The notes under the pieces: generated by a model
Told to the model about the DNA's origin: nothing
The model's input: the letters and a program-made list of their open reading frames with translations, nothing else
Databases searched by the model: none
Part shown: in pieces, positions 7,302-16,067 of the stretch
How the letters are laid out: every line of letters starts with the position of its first letter
How positions within the stretch are numbered: position 1 is the first letter of the stretch
Translations under genes and position numbers: made by a program
Assembly (NCBI RefSeq): GCF_005954645.2
Contig: NZ_CP040695.2
Location: 558,001-622,000 of the forward strand
Length of the DNA: 64,000 bases
Source: Nocardioides sp. S-1144
GTDB lineage: Bacteria; Actinomycetota; Actinomycetes; Propionibacteriales; Nocardioidaceae
Direction: 5' to 3'

Positions 7302-8171
7302 ATGGAAGCCGTGGTCATCGGACTCGTGCTCGGAGGGCTCTACGCCCTGCTGGCGCAGTCCTTCGTCCTGACGTTCATCACGACCCGCACCCTCAACTTC
7401 GCGGTCGGGGAGTTCGTCGCCCTCGGCGCCTTCGCCGCCATCGCGGTGTCGTCGTGGTCGTGGCTGCCCACCCCGGGCAAGGTCGCCGTCGGCTTCCTGG
7501 CCGCCGGCGTCGTGGGTGCGCTCGTCTACCGCTTCCTCGTCCTGCCGTTCACCACGCAGGGCGAGCACGACGTCCGCTGGCTGCTGTCGACGGTGGCGGT
7601 GTCGTTCGTGATGCTCAACCTGATCACCAACGTCGAGGGACCCTCCCCGCAGCGCTCCGACACCGCGCGGATCGGCGGCACCGTCGACATCCTCGGCGCC
7701 GGGGTCGGCAAGCAGCAGCTGCTGCTGGCCGGCCTGGCGGTCGTCGTCTCGCTGCTGCTCATCGTCGTCACCCAGCGCACCAGCGTCGGGCTGATGATGC
7801 GGGCGGTCTCGCAGGACCCCGACACCGCCTCGCTGATGGGCGTCTCGCCCCGCGCGGTCGGTGCGGCGTCGTACTTCGTCGCGATGGGCCTGGCCGGCCT
7901 GGCCGGTGTCCTCTACGCCGCCACCGTCGGCGCCTCGCCCGTGATGGGGGAGACGCTGCTCGTGGCCTCGATCGCGGTCGCCATCGTCGGCGGCCTGGGC
8001 TCGCTGTGGGGTCCGCTGCTCGGCGGCGCGCTGTACGGCGTGCTCAGCCAGGTCGCCAGCTACCAGTGGGGCGCCATCTGGGGCGAGACCGCCGGGCTGC
8101 TGCTCGTCATCGTCGTCCTGGTTGCCAAGCCCGAGGGGCTCCTCGGCCGTCGCATGGAGGTCAAGCTGTGA
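7302..8171 (+). CDS. livH: Branched-chain-type ABC transporter permease, LivH
   Basis: The product has 289 residues and is almost entirely hydrophobic, with about eight membrane segments. The start MEAVVIGLVLGGLYALLAQSFVLTF and the segment RTLNFAVGEFVALGAF (compare NFAQGE in LivH) are diagnostic. The cytoplasmic coupling loop TSVGLMMRAVSQDPDTASLMGVSP matches the LivH EAA-like loop. A GGGAGGA ribosome site precedes ATG 7302. The stop codon overlaps the start of the next gene (GTGA), so translation is coupled. It forms half of the transmembrane channel with the LivM part of the next protein. Confidence 0.9.
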   Translation: MEAVVIGLVLGGLYALLAQSFVLTFITTRTLNFAVGEFVALGAFAAIAVSSWSWLPTPGKVAVGFLAAGVVGALVYRFLVLPFTTQGEHDVRWLLSTVAVSFVMLNLITNVEGPSPQRSDTARIGGTVDILGAGVGKQQLLLAGLAVVVSLLLIVVTQRTSVGLMMRAVSQDPDTASLMGVSPRAVGAASYFVAMGLAGLAGVLYAATVGASPVMGETLLVASIAVAIVGGLGSLWGPLLGGALYGVLSQVASYQWGAIWGETAGLLLVIVVLVAKPEGLLGRRMEVKL

Positions 8172-10225
8172 GCACCGTCGAGAAGGACCCGCCCCGCACC
8201 GGCGGACGCCGCAAGGCCGGTCCCGGCGTCGCCGACCGCGGCACCCACGTCCGCTCGGCGCTGCGCCGCGACGTCCTCTTCGCCGTGGCCGCCCTCGCCA
8301 TCGCGATCATCGTGATCCTGCCCGGCCGCAACGGCGAGGGCACCTCCATCTCGACGATGCAGCTCGTCGCCAGCATGGCCGCGATGACCGTCGCCGCCGT
8401 GGGCCTCAACCTGCTCGTCGGCTACACCAAGCTCGTCTCGCTGGGCCAGGGCGGCTTCTACGCCATCGGCGCCTACGGCAGCGCCTACCTCGCACTCGAC
8501 AAGGGCTGGCACCCCGTGCTGGCGATCCTCGGTGCGCTCGCGCTCTGCGGCCTCGTCGGCGCGGTCACCGCGATGGCCTCGATGCGGCTGCGCGGCCCGC
8601 AGTTCTCGGTCATCACGCTGGTGATGGCGGTCCTGGTCGAGCGCATCCTCAACGAGGGCAACGCCTTCGGCCGGCTCGCCGGCTACCCCAACTTCGCCCA
8701 GCACGGGACGACGGTGACCGAGCCGATCACGTTCCTCGGGATCACCTTCACCCCGCCGATGATCGCCGGCGAGGTCGCCACGGTCATGGTGCCGATCGTC
8801 GTGGTCACCGCGCTCGTCGTCATCCTGTCCCGCAACATCGCCCGGTCGCCGTGGGGCGCCTCGCTGAGCGCGATCGGCGAGAGCGAGATGCTCGCCTCCC
8901 ACCTCGGCGTCCACGTCTTCCGCCGCAAGGTCGCGGTGTTCGTGCTGGCCTCGGTGCTCGGCGGGCTCGGCGGCGTGATGGCCACCCAGGCCTTCTCGCA
9001 CCTGCAGCCGGAGACCTTCGACATCTTCCTGACCATCACCATCGTGCTCGCCGTCGTGTTCGGTGGCAGCGGCACCGTGCTCGGCCCGGTCGTCGGTGCG
9101 GTCGCGATCGTGTGGCTCGAGCAGTCCGACATCCTCGTCGAGGCCAGCCAGTGGCAGCAGGACACCATCTCCGACTCCTGGTTCCTCTCGACCTCGGGCC
9201 TGGTCGGCGTGCTCTTCCTGCTCACCCTCTTCCTCATGCCGCGCGGGATCGTCGGGACCGCCGGCGCCGTGGTCGCCGCCCGCCTGCACCGCCGCGACGC
9301 CGCCGAGGCCGACGGCGCCGGTGGTCTCGACGAGGCCGGTGACGAGCCCGCCGAGGACCTGAGCCCCGTCGTCCACGAGCGGCCGGCGCCGGGCTCGCTG
9401 CTCACCCTCACCGACATGGGCAAGCGCTTCGGCGGGCTGCAGGCGGTCGCCGAGCTCGACCTCTCCGTCGACCGCGGCCAGATCCACGCCATCATCGGCC
9501 CGAACGGCGCCGGCAAGTCGACCCTGGCCAACCTGGTCACCGGCGTGTACAAGCCGTCGTCGGGCCAGGTGACCTTCGCCGGCAACGACCTCACCGGCCA
9601 GGCGCCGCACAGCGTGTCGCGGGCCGGGATCGCCCGGACCTTCCAGACCCCGCAGCTCTTCCACGACGCCACCGTGCGCGACAACGTGCTCGCCGGCTTC
9701 GCCGACACCGGCCGGACGCCGTTGTGGGCGGCGGCGCTCAAGCCGCCCTCGCGCTACCGGCGCGACGCCGAGATGCGCGTCGAGAGCGACCGGCTGCTCG
9801 CCCTCGTGGGCCTCGAGGACGTGCCCGACGTCCGGGCCAGCGAGCTGCCCTACGGCAAGCAGCGGGCCCTGGAGATCGCCCGGGCCCTCGCCGGTGGTCC
9901 CGAGCTCATCGTGCTCGACGAGCCGGCCGCGGGCCTGCTCGCCACCGAGACCAGCGGCCTCGGCGACCTGCTGATGTCGCTGCGCGACCAGGGCTACGCG
10001 CTGGTCGTCGTCGAGCACCACATGGACCTGGTGTCCCGGATCGCCGACCAGGTGACGTGCATGGACCAGGGCCGGCTCCTGGCCCGCGGCACGCCGCAGG
10101 AGGTCCTCTCCGACGAGCGGGTCATCGCCGCCTACCTCGGCAAGCCGCTCGACGAGCACGGCCACGCGATCCAGACCCCCGACAGCACGACCACGCCCGG
10201 CAGCACCGGAGGAGACCCGTCATGA
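8168..10225 (+). CDS. LivM-LivG fusion: ABC permease joined to ATP-binding protein
   Basis: One continuous frame of 685 residues. Residues about 35-365 are a LivM permease with many membrane segments (GLNLLVGYTKLVSLGQGGFYAIGAY; LRGPQFSVITLVMAVL). A charged linker of about 40 residues follows (AEADGAGGLDEAGDEPAEDL). Residues about 405-650 are a LivG ATPase: Walker A GPNGAGKST at 444-452, signature ELPYGKQRALEIARAL, Walker B Asp584/Glu585 in LDEPAAGL, then the H-loop histidines in VVEHHMDLV. The start is GTG 8168, overlapping the livH stop. In most bacteria these are two genes; fused LivMG proteins are a recognised minority arrangement. The fused ATPase sits on the cytoplasmic face with LivF. 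Confidence 0.9.
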   Translation: MSTVEKDPPRTGGRRKAGPGVADRGTHVRSALRRDVLFAVAALAIAIIVILPGRNGEGTSISTMQLVASMAAMTVAAVGLNLLVGYTKLVSLGQGGFYAIGAYGSAYLALDKGWHPVLAILGALALCGLVGAVTAMASMRLRGPQFSVITLVMAVLVERILNEGNAFGRLAGYPNFAQHGTTVTEPITFLGITFTPPMIAGEVATVMVPIVVVTALVVILSRNIARSPWGASLSAIGESEMLASHLGVHVFRRKVAVFVLASVLGGLGGVMATQAFSHLQPETFDIFLTITIVLAVVFGGSGTVLGPVVGAVAIVWLEQSDILVEASQWQQDTISDSWFLSTSGLVGVLFLLTLFLMPRGIVGTAGAVVAARLHRRDAAEADGAGGLDEAGDEPAEDLSPVVHERPAPGSLLTLTDMGKRFGGLQAVAELDLSVDRGQIHAIIGPNGAGKSTLANLVTGVYKPSSGQVTFAGNDLTGQAPHSVSRAGIARTFQTPQLFHDATVRDNVLAGFADTGRTPLWAAALKPPSRYRRDAEMRVESDRLLALVGLEDVPDVRASELPYGKQRALEIARALAGGPELIVLDEPAAGLLATETSGLGDLLMSLRDQGYALVVVEHHMDLVSRIADQVTCMDQGRLLARGTPQEVLSDERVIAAYLGKPLDEHGHAIQTPDSTTTPGSTGGDPS

Positions 10226-10935
10226 GCCTCGTCGTCGAGAACGCGGAGTCCGGCTACGACCGGGCCCCGATCCTGTCCGGCGTCAGCCTGCGGGTCGAGC
10301 CGGGCGAGCTGGTGGCCGTGGTCGGCTCCAACGGTGCCGGCAAGACCACCCTCGTCAGGACGGTCGTCGGCCAGCTCGCGCTCCGCGCCGGCGACCTGGC
10401 CGACGACGACGGCTCGTTCGCCCGGCTGTCGCCGCACCGGCGGGCCAAGCGCGGCGTCGTGATGGTGCCCGAGGGGCGCAAGCTCTTCCCGCGGCTCACC
10501 GTCGGCGAGAACATCGCCCTCGGCCGGCGCGCCGCCGGCCGGCGCGCCGGCGGCGAGGACCCCGTCGACGCGCTCCTCGACGCCTTCCCCATCGTCCGCG
10601 AGCGCTGGGGCCAGCAGGCCAACCTGCTCTCCGGCGGCGAGCAGCAGATGGTGGCGCTGACCCGGGCGGTCGCCGCCCGGCCGCGCTACCTGCTCCTCGA
10701 CGAGCCCTCGCTCGGGCTCAGCCCGCTCAAGACCCTCGACGTGTTCCGCCTCATCGAGCTGATCCGCGAGCGCACCGGCGCCGGCATCCTGCTCGTCGAG
10801 CAGATGGCCGACCAGGCCCTGGCCGCCGCCGACCGTGCCTACGTGCTCGAGCACGGCCGGATCGTCATGGAGGGCGACGCCGCGAAGCTGCGCTCCTCCG
10901 ACGAGGTGCGCCGCGCCTACCTCGGCGTCTCCTGA
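10222..10935 (+). CDS. livF: Branched-chain-type ABC transporter ATP-binding protein, LivF
   Basis: The product has 237 residues, the usual LivF length. Walker A GSNGAGKTT is at residues 35-43. GVVMVPEGRKLFPRLTVGENI is the LivF-type Q-loop region, LLSGGEQQMVALTRAV the signature, and YLLLDEPSLGLSPL the Walker B. ATG 10222 overlaps the stop of the LivMG gene (ATGA) and has a GGAGGAGA ribosome site. It pairs with the LivG domain as the second nucleotide-binding subunit. A dehydrogenase gene follows after about 40 bases on the same strand, so import and oxidation are probably one transcription unit. Confidence 0.92.
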   Translation: MSLVVENAESGYDRAPILSGVSLRVEPGELVAVVGSNGAGKTTLVRTVVGQLALRAGDLADDDGSFARLSPHRRAKRGVVMVPEGRKLFPRLTVGENIALGRRAAGRRAGGEDPVDALLDAFPIVRERWGQQANLLSGGEQQMVALTRAVAARPRYLLLDEPSLGLSPLKTLDVFRLIELIRERTGAGILLVEQMADQALAAADRAYVLEHGRIVMEGDAAKLRSSDEVRRAYLGVS

Positions 10936-10976
10936 CCCGCGCCGTCCGCCCACCCCCACCGCCCGAGGAGGGCCCC

Positions 10977-12266
10977 ATGTTCGACCTCACCCCCCGTGCC
11001 GCCGACCTGGTCGGGACGATGACCGGGTTCCTCGCCGACCACGTGTACCCGGCCGAGTCGCTCCACGAGGAGCAGCAGGCCGCGGCGGGGGAGACGCCCG
11101 GCGAGCAGCACCGCCGTCCGCAGCCGGCGGTGATGGAGGAGCTGAAGAAGACCGCGCGCGACCTCGGGCTGTGGAACCTCTTCCTCCCGCACCCCGAGCC
11201 CGGCCACGAGCCGTTGAGCAACCTCGACTACGCGCGGATCGCCGAGCTCAGCGGGCGCAGCCTGCACCTGGCCCCCGAGGCGATGAACTGCTCGGCGCCC
11301 GACACCGGCAACATGGAGCTGCTCTCGATGTTCGGCACGCCCGAGCAGAAGCAGCGCTGGCTCCGGCCGCTGCTCGACGGCGTCATCCGCTCCGCCTACG
11401 TGATGACCGAGCCGCTCGTCGCCTCCAGCGACGCCAGCAACATCGAGACCACCGTCGAGCGCGACGGCGACGAGTGGGTGGTCAACGGCCGCAAGTGGTG
11501 GATCTCCGGGGTCAACCGGGCCAACTGCGAGCTGCTCATCCTGATGGGCGTCACCGACCCCGACGGCGACGCGCCCCGGCACGGGCGGCACAGCATGGTC
11601 CTGATCCCGCGCGACACCCCGGGCGTGACGGTCGAGCGCGACCTCCAGGTGCTGGGCTACAACCCGTTCGAGAGCCACGTCGAGATGACCTTCGACGACG
11701 TCCGCGTCCCCGCCGCCAACATCCTCGGCGACCCCGGCCGCGGCTTCGCGATGTCGCAGGCCCGGCTCGGCCCCGGGCGCATCCACCACTGCATGCGGAT
11801 GATCGGTGCCGCCGAGCGGGCCGTCGAGCTGATGATCGCCCGCGCGCGCTCGCGCACGACCTTCGGCACCACGCTGGTCGACCAGGGCGTCGTGCGGGAG
11901 TGGATCGCCGACTCCCGCATCGAGATCGACCAGGCGCGCCTCTACACCCTCTACACCGCGCACCTGATGGACACCGTCGGCAACCGGGCGGCCGCGAGCG
12001 AGATCTCCGGCATCAAGGTGGCCGTCCCCAACATGGCCTCCCGCGTCGTGGACCGCGCGATCCAGACCTTCGGCGGCGGCGGCCTCAGCCAGGACTACCC
12101 GCTCGCGCGGATCTACGCCGAGACCCGCATCGTCCGGATGGCCGACGGCCCCGACGAGGTGCACCGCCGTGGCGTCGCGCGCACCGAGCTCGCGCGCTTC
12201 GACGCCGCCACGACCCCCGCGCCGCACGGCGTCGCCGCGCACCTCGCGCACCTGCCCCGGATCTGA
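10977..12266 (+). CDS. Acyl-CoA dehydrogenase, ACAD11-like
   Basis: This 429-residue flavin acyl-CoA dehydrogenase has the FAD/substrate segments YVMTEPLVASSDASNIET and VVNGRKWWISGV, the helical stretch RLGPGRIHHCMRMIGAAERA, and a C-terminal RIVRMADGPDEVHRRGVA. The last motif is closer to ACAD11-type enzymes than to classical short/medium-chain dehydrogenases. Its partner at 1518-2789 carries the related ADGPTEVH. A GAGGAGGG ribosome site precedes ATG 10977. It follows livF closely and ends at a strong palindrome. The likely role is oxidising the CoA ester of the compound imported by the preceding transporter; the substrate is unknown. Confidence 0.87.
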   Translation: MFDLTPRAADLVGTMTGFLADHVYPAESLHEEQQAAAGETPGEQHRRPQPAVMEELKKTARDLGLWNLFLPHPEPGHEPLSNLDYARIAELSGRSLHLAPEAMNCSAPDTGNMELLSMFGTPEQKQRWLRPLLDGVIRSAYVMTEPLVASSDASNIETTVERDGDEWVVNGRKWWISGVNRANCELLILMGVTDPDGDAPRHGRHSMVLIPRDTPGVTVERDLQVLGYNPFESHVEMTFDDVRVPAANILGDPGRGFAMSQARLGPGRIHHCMRMIGAAERAVELMIARARSRTTFGTTLVDQGVVREWIADSRIEIDQARLYTLYTAHLMDTVGNRAAASEISGIKVAVPNMASRVVDRAIQTFGGGGLSQDYPLARIYAETRIVRMADGPDEVHRRGVARTELARFDAATTPAPHGVAAHLAHLPRI

Positions 12267-12286
12267 CGTCGTCCGCGGACGACGTC
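12265..12286. terminator. Bidirectional terminator hairpin between convergent genes
   Basis: A perfect 22-bp palindrome (GACGTCGTCC plus its complement around a GC centre) starts at the dehydrogenase stop codon and lies before the converging IclR gene end at 12309. It would fold identically on both strands. No T-tract. Confidence 0.7.
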
Positions 12287-12308
12287 CGGGCCCCGCCGGC
12301 GAGGGGGG

Positions 12309-13118
12309 CTAGCGGACGAGGCTGTTGTCGTGGACCGAGGCGAGGCGCGCCTTGATGCTGAGGAGCGTCTCGATGATGAAGTCCTCGCGACCGTTGTCGA
12401 GCCGGCTGATCGGGACCGCGACGCTGAGGGCGTCGACGGCGTTGCGGGAGAAGGGCAGCGCCACGCCGAAGCAGCGCACGCCCAGGCAGGACTCCTCGCT
12501 CTCCCGGGCATAGCCCTGCACCTCGGCCTCGGCGATGATCGCGAGGACGGCGTCCTTGTCGGTGGTGGTGTTGACGGTGATGGCGCTGATCTGGTCGGGG
12601 ATCATCGCCGCCCGCTCCTCGACGGGGAGCAGCGCGAGCACCGCACGGCCCAGGGAGGTCGAGTACGCGGGGAGCCGGCGGCCGACCGCGGAGTGCATCC
12701 GCAGCGGGTGGACCGACTCGCGCTTGGCGGTGTAGATGACGTGGTCGCCGTCGAGGCGGCCGAGGTGGACCGTCTCCCCGGTCGCGGTGGCGACCTCGTC
12801 GAGCACCGAGGCCGCGCGGGCCAGGACCGGGTCACCGTCGAGGTAGGCCGAGCTGACGACCAGGGAGTGGATCCCGAGCTGGTAGACGCTGCCGGTCGGG
12901 TCGGTGTCGAGCCAGCCGCGGTCGGTCATCGTGCGCAGCAGCGCGTGCAGGCTGCTCTTGGGGATGTTGAGCCGGGTCGACAGCTGCAGCTGGGTGCCGG
13001 GCCCGTGGGCGGCGATCTCGTCGAGCAGGTCGAGGGCGCGGGCCGCGGACTTGACGGGTCCCGCGACGGACGCCGCGACCGCGGTCGACGTGCCGTTGAT
13101 CGTGTCGTGCAGCTGCAT
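12309..13118 (-). CDS. IclR family regulator, KdgR-like by context
   Basis: The 269-residue protein has an N-terminal winged HTH at about residues 22-80 (VKSAARALDLLDEIAAHG; IPKSSLHALLRTMTDRGWL) and the C-terminal IclR effector domain (GETVHLGRLDGDHVIYTAKRES; STSLGRAVLALLP; CLGVRCFGVALPF). ATG 13118 has an AGGAGG ribosome site eight bases upstream. It is divergent from kduI. In Enterobacteria the IclR-type KdgR represses kduI/kduD and senses 2-keto-3-deoxygluconate. An equivalent role here is inference from gene order. Candidate binding sites lie in 13185-13263. Confidence 0.88.
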   Translation of the reverse strand: MQLHDTINGTSTAVAASVAGPVKSAARALDLLDEIAAHGPGTQLQLSTRLNIPKSSLHALLRTMTDRGWLDTDPTGSVYQLGIHSLVVSSAYLDGDPVLARAASVLDEVATATGETVHLGRLDGDHVIYTAKRESVHPLRMHSAVGRRLPAYSTSLGRAVLALLPVEERAAMIPDQISAITVNTTTDKDAVLAIIAEAEVQGYARESEESCLGVRCFGVALPFSRNAVDALSVAVPISRLDNGREDFIIETLLSIKARLASVHDNSLVR

Positions 13119-13291
13119 CCGAGACGCCTCCTGGGTCGTGATCTGTCGGGACCAATCCTGACATGTGACCGGAGTCTACCCCAGTTCGCATACGTGGACT
13201 AGTTTCGAACTCTTGACCAGTGGCCGCCGTCACATGTAGCGTTCGGATTCACATAGCCGAACGTAGTTCATAAGAGCGAGGGAGTTTTCCG
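13119..13291. promoter_or_regulatory. Divergent control region of the IclR gene and the kdu operon
   Basis: Three elements are visible. First, TTGACC (13213-13218), 18 bases, then TAGCGT (13237-13242): a good plus-strand promoter. Second, CGTTCGG (13240-13246) and CCGAACG (13257-13263), perfect 7-bp inverted arms around ten bases, overlapping that -10: a likely repressor operator. Third, the 15-mer TTCGCATACGTGGAC (13185-13199) upstream of the -35, which recurs before the large secreted-protein gene. GAGGGAG at 13278-13284 is the ribosome site that selects the TTG start of kduI. Confidence 0.65.
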
Positions 13292-14110
13292 TTGATCGAG
13301 GTGCGATATTCCACATCGCCGTCGAGCGTGGAGACAGCACGCACCGCGGACCTGAAGGACAACTTCCTCATCGAGGACCTGTTCAGCAAGGGCGAGGTGC
13401 ACGGCGTCTACACGCACGACGACCGACTGGTCGTGGGCGGCGCCGTCCCCGGCGACGCCGAGCTGGAGCTGCCGGCGTGGACCGAGGTCCTCGGCGTCGA
13501 GTCGCACCTCGAGCGCCGCGAGCTGGGCATCATCAACGTCGCCGAGGCCGGGCACGTCCTGGTCGACGGCGAGAAGTTCGAGCTCGGCCACCTCGACGGC
13601 CTCTACGTCGCCCGCGGCAGCGAGGTCGTCTTCGCCGGTGCCGAGGCCGCGTTCTACTTCGTCTCCGCCCCGGCCCACGCGACCTACACCACCACGGTGC
13701 TCGAGCGCAGCAAGGTCGAGCCGGTCGAGCTCGGCTCGCCGGAGGGCGCCAACGAGCGCAGCCTCTACCGCTACGTGTGGGGCCAGGACGTCCAGTCCGC
13801 CGCCCTCCAGTTCGGCATGACGGTCATCGCCGGCGGCTCGGTGTGGAACACCTTCCCGCCGCACCTGCACGACCGCCGCACCGAGGTCTACCTCTACGTC
13901 GACCTCGCCGAGACCGACCGGGTCTTCCACTTCATGGGCCAGCCCGGCGCCACCCGCCACCTCGTCGTCGCCGACAAGCAGGCCGTCATCTCCCCGCCCT
14001 GGTCGATCCACAGCGGCTCCGGCACCGGCTCCTACGCCTTCATCTGGGCGATGACCGGCGAGAACAACGCCTACACCGACCTCAGCCCGGTCGCCCTGGA
14101 GGACCTGTGA
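13292..14110 (+). CDS. kduI: 4-deoxy-L-threo-5-hexosulose-uronate ketol-isomerase
   Basis: This 272-residue cupin-fold isomerase converts 5-keto-4-deoxyuronate to 2,5-diketo-3-deoxygluconate. The metal ligands are all present: His191, His193 and Glu198 in PPHLHDRRTE, and His240 in WSIHSG. They show a constant offset of five from the E. coli ligands His196, His198, Glu203 and His245. The N-terminal MIEVRYSTSP and the segment VYTHDDRLVVGGAVPG are also KduI-like. The start is TTG 13292, seven bases after GAGGGAG; no ATG or GTG fits. Its stop overlaps kduD (GTGA). The substrate normally arises from unsaturated uronates released by polysaccharide lyases or unsaturated glucuronyl hydrolases, none of which is visible in this window. 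Confidence 0.93.
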   Translation: MIEVRYSTSPSSVETARTADLKDNFLIEDLFSKGEVHGVYTHDDRLVVGGAVPGDAELELPAWTEVLGVESHLERRELGIINVAEAGHVLVDGEKFELGHLDGLYVARGSEVVFAGAEAAFYFVSAPAHATYTTTVLERSKVEPVELGSPEGANERSLYRYVWGQDVQSAALQFGMTVIAGGSVWNTFPPHLHDRRTEVYLYVDLAETDRVFHFMGQPGATRHLVVADKQAVISPPWSIHSGSGTGSYAFIWAMTGENNAYTDLSPVALEDL

Positions 14111-14862
14111 GCACCCCCTTCGACCTGACCGGCAGGACGGCCGTCGTCACCGGTGCCGGCCGCGGGCTGGGCCAGGGCGTCGCGCTCGGCCTGGCCGAGG
14201 CCGGGGCCGACCTGGTCCTGGTCGGCCTGGCCGGCAGCCAGGACGAGTCGGCGAAGATGATCGCCGACCTCGGCCGCGGGGTCGAGATCGTCGACCTCGA
14301 CATGAGCGACCACGACGCCGTCCAGCGCGTCGGCGCCGAGCTGGCCTCGAGCCGGCAGGTCGACATCCTGGTCAACAACGCCGGGATCATCGAGCGCGAG
14401 GACACCGTCGACCTGACCCCCGAGTCGTGGAGCCGGGTCGTGGACATCAATCTGTCCGGTCTGTTCTTCCTCAGCCAGGCGATCGGCCGGCCGATGGTCG
14501 AGCGCGGGCACGGCAAGATCGTCAGCATCGCCAGCCTGCTCGCCTTCCAGGGCGGCATCCGCGTGATCTCCTACGCTGCCAGCAAGCACGGCGTCGCCGG
14601 CATCACCAAGGCCCTGGCCAACGAGTGGGGCGAGCACGGCGTGCAGGTCAACGCGATCGCCCCCGGCTACATGGCCACCGACAACACCACGGCGCTGCGC
14701 GCGGACGAGAACCGCGCCAAGGCGATCCTCGACCGCATCCCGGCCGGGCGGTGGGGGACCCCCGCCGACATCGCCGGTGCCGCCGTGTTCCTCAGCTCCT
14801 CCGCCGCCGACTACGTGAACGGTCACGTCCTCGTCGTCGACGGCGGTTGGATGGCCCGCTAG
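14107..14862 (+). CDS. kduD: 2-deoxy-D-gluconate 3-dehydrogenase / 2,5-diketo-3-deoxygluconate reductase (SDR)
   Basis: This 251-residue short-chain dehydrogenase carries the NAD(P)-binding TGAGRGLGQG near residue 14 and NNAG in strand 4. The catalytic Ser143, Tyr156 and Lys160 have the usual spacing (SIAS...YAASK). The stretch SLLAFQGGIRVISYAASKHG and the C-terminal RWGTPADIAGAAVFLSS...GHVLVVDGGW are characteristic of KduD. It starts at GTG 14107, overlapping the kduI stop. With KduI it yields 2-keto-3-deoxygluconate (KDG), the substrate of the kinase at 21877-22974. SDRs are promiscuous, so the assignment rests strongly on kduI adjacency. Confidence 0.88.
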   Translation: MSTPFDLTGRTAVVTGAGRGLGQGVALGLAEAGADLVLVGLAGSQDESAKMIADLGRGVEIVDLDMSDHDAVQRVGAELASSRQVDILVNNAGIIEREDTVDLTPESWSRVVDINLSGLFFLSQAIGRPMVERGHGKIVSIASLLAFQGGIRVISYAASKHGVAGITKALANEWGEHGVQVNAIAPGYMATDNTTALRADENRAKAILDRIPAGRWGTPADIAGAAVFLSSSAADYVNGHVLVVDGGWMAR

Positions 14863-14969
14863 CGGACCGCCCGCTCCACCCCACGAACCCCCGGCACCAC
14901 CGCACGACCCGCCCCATCTCGGACCACCACCGCCGGACCATCTGGCACCCAAGAGAACGAGGATCGACG

Positions 14970-16067
14970 ATGAAGTTGAAGTCACGACCCGCTGTTGCCC
15001 TTCTCAGCCTGTCCCTGGCTGCGATCGCGCTCGCGGGCTGCAGCGAGGAGGCCGCCGGCGGCGACGACAACGGCAGCGGGGGTGGCGACTCCGCCGCCTG
15101 CGCCCCCGAGGACGTCCAGCTGGTCGGCCAGGTCCGCAACGAGTCCAACCCGTACGAGGCCTCGTGGCTCGACGGTGGCGACGCGTTCGCCGAGTCGGTC
15201 GACCTCGAGCAGCAGCGCCTCACCTACGACGCGGACTCGACCAAGCAGCAGGAGCAGATCAGCCAGCTCCTCGCCGGCGACACCAACTGCCTGGTCATGA
15301 ACATCCTGCCGAACGGCGACTCCGACACCCTCCCGATCGTCGAGGGCGCCCAGGACGCCGGTGCCTACCTGGTCACGCAGTGGAACAAGCCGGTCGACCT
15401 GAACGTCACCGACTACGACACGTGGCTCAGCCACATCACCTACAACGGCGTCGACTCCGGCAAGCAGATCGGCGACGCGCTCGCCGAGGCCATCGGCGGC
15501 TCGGGCGGCATCATCGCCCTGCAGGGCATCCTCGACACCGGTGCGGCCAAGGACCGCTACGCCGGCCTCGAGGAGTCGCTCGCCGAGAACCCCGACGTCG
15601 AGCTGCTCGACCAGCAGACGGCCAACTTCTCGCGCGCCGAGGCGCTCGAGGTCACCAAGACGCTGCTCGCCAAGCACGGCGACGACATCAAGGGCATCTG
15701 GACCGCCAACGACGACATGGCGCTCGGCGCGCTCGAGGCCCTCAAGGCCGCGGGCAAGGAGGGCGAGGTCGCCGTCGTCGGCATCGACGCCGTCCCCGAC
15801 GCGCTGACCGCCATCGAGTCCGGCGCGATGACCGCCACCGTCTCCAGCGACGGCCCGTGGCAGGGCGGCATCGGCCTGGCCATCGGCTACTGCGTCGCCA
15901 CCGGTGAGCTCGACGCCGCCGACATCACCGACGACGAGCGCGCCTGGTTCGCCGAGCAGTTCCTGATCACCGACGAGAACGTCGGCGACTTCACCTCGCC
16001 GAGCGTCGACGACTCCGAGTTCGCCTGCGACAACCTCTTCAACCGGTCGCAGGGCGCGATCTCGTGA
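14970..16067 (+). CDS. Sugar ABC transporter substrate-binding lipoprotein (RbsB-like)
   Basis: The product has 365 residues with lipobox IALAGC (Cys24) and a Gly/Asp-rich linker. It has a Peripla_BP_4 fold: QEQISQLLAGDTNCLVMNILPNG in lobe 1, then GIIALQGILDTGAAKDRYAGLEE and KGIWTANDDMALGALEALKAAG, which is typical of ribose-type binding proteins. AGAGAACGAGG precedes ATG 14970. A gap of about 107 bases after kduD holds no gene. The gene is translationally coupled to the permease downstream. Ligand unknown; from context, a ketodeoxyuronate, uronate or oxidised mono/oligosaccharide. Confidence 0.9.
   Translation: MKLKSRPAVALLSLSLAAIALAGCSEEAAGGDDNGSGGGDSAACAPEDVQLVGQVRNESNPYEASWLDGGDAFAESVDLEQQRLTYDADSTKQQEQISQLLAGDTNCLVMNILPNGDSDTLPIVEGAQDAGAYLVTQWNKPVDLNVTDYDTWLSHITYNGVDSGKQIGDALAEAIGGSGGIIALQGILDTGAAKDRYAGLEESLAENPDVELLDQQTANFSRAEALEVTKTLLAKHGDDIKGIWTANDDMALGALEALKAAGKEGEVAVVGIDAVPDALTAIESGAMTATVSSDGPWQGGIGLAIGYCVATGELDAADITDDERAWFAEQFLITDENVGDFTSPSVDDSEFACDNLFNRSQGAIS

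Noticed and set aside
8060..10165. Long minus-strand frame across LivM-LivG
   Set aside because: Composition is His/Asp/Gly/Arg-rich without any recognisable fold, and the plus-strand frame is unmistakable.
13240..13263. Treating the kduI inverted repeat as the same operator as the palindrome at 343-358
   Set aside because: The arms share the CGTTCGG half-site but point outward with a ten-base spacer, so geometry differs and a different regulator is more likely.
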